Source: Gordonia bronchialis DSM 43247
GTDB taxonomy: Bacteria; Actinomycetota; Actinomycetes; Mycobacteriales; Mycobacteriaceae
Assembly: GCF_000024785.1 (NCBI RefSeq)
Contig: NC_013441.1
Location: 4,464,001-4,528,000 of the forward strand
Direction: 5' to 3'
Length of the DNA stretch: 64,000 nucleotides
Shown here piece after piece: positions 62,351 through 64,000 of the stretch (position 1 is the stretch's first letter; every line of letters begins with the position of its first letter). The notes beneath the pieces were generated by a model. That model saw only the letters and a list, made by a program, of their open reading frames with translations. It ran no database searches and had not been told where the DNA came from. Both the position numbers and the translations under genes were made by a program.

Positions 62351-63223
62351 TCAATCGGCGACGTACCGCTCGCACACCAGGTCGACGAACCGTCGCACTG
62401 CCGGGCTCGGATCGGCGGGCGGGCAGAGATAGGTGGTGATGTCACCGGCGTCGACGAGCGGTACGAAGGCCACATCGGAGTGCGTGTACATGTCGACCGC
62501 GGATGCACCCGCGACGTTCACACCGATTCCGGCGCTGCACAATTCGAGGACCTCCTCGAACGAGTCGGCGATGGCGAGCATCTCGATATCCCGACCGCCG
62601 AGCAACTCCTGCGTCCAGCGCCCCGACGTCGCGCGATCGGTGTTGGTGATCAGCTTCTCACCGGCAAGGTCGGCGATCGTCGCCTGCGGGAGTCGAGCGA
62701 GCCGATGGTGGCGGGAGGTGACCACGACACAGCCCTCCGACCACAACCGTGTACCCCGCCGTCCCGCCGGCAGGTCGCCCGCAGCCGTGACGAAAACGGC
62801 ATCGACCTGGCCATCGTCGAGCGCCCGATAGCAGCCGTCGAAGCCGAGCATCTTGATCTCCCACGAGATCTCACCGAGCGCGTGAGCGGCTTCGGCGAGG
62901 ACGGCCCGAATACGCGGACTCGACACCATCAGCCCGACTCGGATGGTGCCGATGTCCGGATCCTCGTCCCGAATCCAGGACCCCACGGCATCCATCGATG
63001 ACTGCACCTGCTGGGCCAGCGGGAGGAGTTCCGCACCGGCCTCGGTGAGCGCCACCCGCCGCGGATCGCGGCGAAAGAGCTTGCGGCCCACCCTCTTCTC
63101 CAGGGCAGCGATGGTGTCGCTGAAGGTCGAGGGACTGATATGCAGTTCTTGTGCGGCGTTGCCGAAGTGCAGGGTGCGCGCGGTCACCACAAAGCACCTG
63201 AGCTGCTGGAAGGTGATGTCCAC
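62351..63223 (-). CDS. LysR-family transcriptional regulator
   Basis: This 290-residue regulator has the HTH ITFQQLRCFVVTARTLHFGNAAQELHISPSTFSDTIAALEKRVGRKLFRRDPRRVALTEAG. The effector domain covers about residues 90-290, including IRVGLMVSSPRIRAVLAEA and a C-terminal LCPPADPSPAVRRFVDLV. It may once have controlled the adjoining hydrolase gene, which now lacks its 3' end. The ligand is unknown. Confidence 0.83.
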   Translation of the reverse strand: MDITFQQLRCFVVTARTLHFGNAAQELHISPSTFSDTIAALEKRVGRKLFRRDPRRVALTEAGAELLPLAQQVQSSMDAVGSWIRDEDPDIGTIRVGLMVSSPRIRAVLAEAAHALGEISWEIKMLGFDGCYRALDDGQVDAVFVTAAGDLPAGRRGTRLWSEGCVVVTSRHHRLARLPQATIADLAGEKLITNTDRATSGRWTQELLGGRDIEMLAIADSFEEVLELCSAGIGVNVAGASAVDMYTHSDVAFVPLVDAGDITTYLCPPADPSPAVRRFVDLVCERYVAD

Positions 63224-63511
63224 GAAGTCGCCGCCTCCCGGGTGTCGATCACACCGACGTCATGCCGTCGGTCCACTCTCACGATAACGGCCTCGGGCTG
63301 GTCGAGGTTCGTTCCGGCTGGTCGAGCCGGTGAGGAGGTGAGCACGGTGCGGATCACAGTCGAATCCCTCGCCTGTCCAGACATCCTCGTAGTCCGCCGA
63401 TGCCGGTTCCCGTCGGACGAGGCCGTGGGTGCGAACATCGTTGTCTCGCCGGTGGTTTCGACGCGCGTCGGTGATGCTCGACGACGATGATCGGATGATC
63501 GGCGCGACGCC
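63224..63511. other. intergenic region with weak repeat traces, no gene recognised
   Basis: This 288-bp stretch lies between a LysR gene and the tautomerase gene. It contains two ggctggtcgag words near 63297 and 63319 and a ggtttcgacgcg word near 63450, which resemble parts of the dispersed repeat family. Open frames across it lack any family features. Confidence 0.45.
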
Positions 63512-63907
63512 TCACGCCAGGGAACCGTCGACAAACTGTGCGACTCCCTCGCCGAAGGACCAGTCCTCACGAGTGTTCTCCGACACCGAGATCACGAGAT
63601 CGGCTGGGCGCAAACCGGTTTCGGATTCCAGGCGGTCAGCGAGTGCACGGAACGCTGCACGCTTGTGATCCAGCGTCCGGCCCTGTTGGAAGATCTGAAT
63701 GACCACCGCATCGTCGGTGCGATCGAAACCGAGGCCGGTGTCCTCCAGGATGATTCGTCCTGGTTTGTGCTCGGTGATGATCTGGTAGCGGTCGCGATCG
63801 GGTGCGGCGAAGTGTTCGAGCATGACGTCCTGAACAACATCGGCGAAGCGCCGGAGTTCGTCGTCGCTGCGACGACCCTCGGTCACGTGAATGTGGACCA
63901 GTGGCAT
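63512..63907 (-). CDS. tautomerase-family protein (Tautomerase_2 type)
   Basis: This 131-residue protein starts MPLVHIHVTEGRRSDDELRRFADVVQDVM, giving the Pro-2 general base required by the 4-oxalocrotonate tautomerase superfamily after Met removal. The Tautomerase_2 signature continues HFAAPDRDRYQIITEHKPG and FQQGRTLDHKRAAFRALADRL, with a typical ENTREDWSFGEGVAQF near the end. The substrate is not known. The ATG at 63907 follows GAGGATG. A perfect palindrome lies 31 bp upstream. Confidence 0.85.
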   Translation of the reverse strand: MPLVHIHVTEGRRSDDELRRFADVVQDVMLEHFAAPDRDRYQIITEHKPGRIILEDTGLGFDRTDDAVVIQIFQQGRTLDHKRAAFRALADRLESETGLRPADLVISVSENTREDWSFGEGVAQFVDGSLA

Positions 63908-63937
63908 GGTGGCATCCTCTCGATTCGGAGTGAACCT

Positions 63938-63955
63938 AGTATGTCCGGACATACT
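63938..63955. promoter_or_regulatory. perfect 18-bp palindrome upstream of the tautomerase gene
   Basis: AGTATGTCCGGACATACT is an exact 18-bp palindrome located 31-48 bp before the tautomerase start. Such short perfect inverted repeats are typical operators for HxlR, MarR or TetR regulators. The regulator gene is probably just beyond the right edge of the window. Confidence 0.65.
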
Positions 63956-64000
63956 GACAACTGCAATAGCCGTGCTGATTGGCACGCGATCAGACACCTG

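Overview
The window is high-GC actinobacterial DNA, most likely from the Mycobacteriales and perhaps Gordonia. The evidence is an Lsr2 nucleoid protein, a 13E12-type DUF222/HNH gene with a mycobacterial-style SOS box, a PknK-like kinase, frequent GTG starts, many ATGA start/stop overlaps, and an alkane hydroxylase fused to a rubredoxin. It reads as a catabolic region of a chromosome: aromatic, alkane, sugar-acid, polyol and acyl-CoA degradation modules, each beside its own regulator. I found no tRNA, rRNA, CRISPR array, intact prophage or transposase gene.

Layout: 0-1 kb, a small GIY-YIG gene between oppositely oriented repeat clusters. 1-5.4 kb, a beta-ketoadipate operon (pcaF-pcaD-pcaI-pcaJ) with a divergent LysR gene. 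5.4-13 kb, a disrupted FNT channel, a metallo-hydrolase/ribokinase pair, a membrane phosphodiesterase, two crotonase-fold genes and a siderophore-interacting protein. 13-16.5 kb, lsr2 and a MarR/SDR pair divergent from a DHA2 efflux pump. 16.5-23.7 kb, an acyl-CoA cluster with a mesaconyl-CoA-type CoA transferase and hydratase, two acyl-CoA dehydrogenases, an SDR and two GntR regulators. 23.7-25.7 kb, a decayed aldehyde dehydrogenase and a frameshifted PucR regulator. 25.7-34 kb, an MpaB-like oxygenase with a TetR regulator, the 13E12 gene split by a 52-bp repeat, a squalene/carotenoid-type oxidoreductase, and a scar joining pobA, a membrane-protein tail and a truncated pknK. 34-46.8 kb, a MocA-type oxidoreductase, MFS and GntR genes, a BenE transporter, a D-glucarate operon (gudD, kdgD, semialdehyde dehydrogenase), two 2-hydroxyacid dehydrogenases and a LysR gene. 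46.9-53.8 kb, a thioesterase, msrA-msrB, and an alkane-oxidation module (alkB-rubredoxin fusion, ferredoxin, ferredoxin reductase, CdaR/PucR-type regulator). 53.8-64 kb, small membrane proteins, stress proteins, a tetritol/polyol operon (rpiB-like, DAK kinase, SDR, TIM-barrel isomerase) facing a broken sugar porter, a LysR gene and a tautomerase.

The most notable points are these. The AlkB-rubredoxin fusion and its separate ferredoxin/reductase operon each have a TGTGCTTTNNCACA box about 100 bp upstream, which suggests one regulon. The acyl-CoA cluster resembles mesaconyl-CoA chemistry known from the 3-hydroxypropionate cycle. The dispersed repeat family flanks the GIY-YIG gene and has inserted into the 13E12 gene.

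An unusual number of genes are broken. Six have frameshifts, one has an in-frame amber codon, and several are fused across apparent deletion junctions. Single-base frameshifts could be sequencing or assembly errors. The deletion scars near 23.8, 32.1-32.3, 60.25 and 61.70 kb are harder to explain that way and should be checked against reads. All functional calls come from reading the translations and recalling family features; no database search was run.
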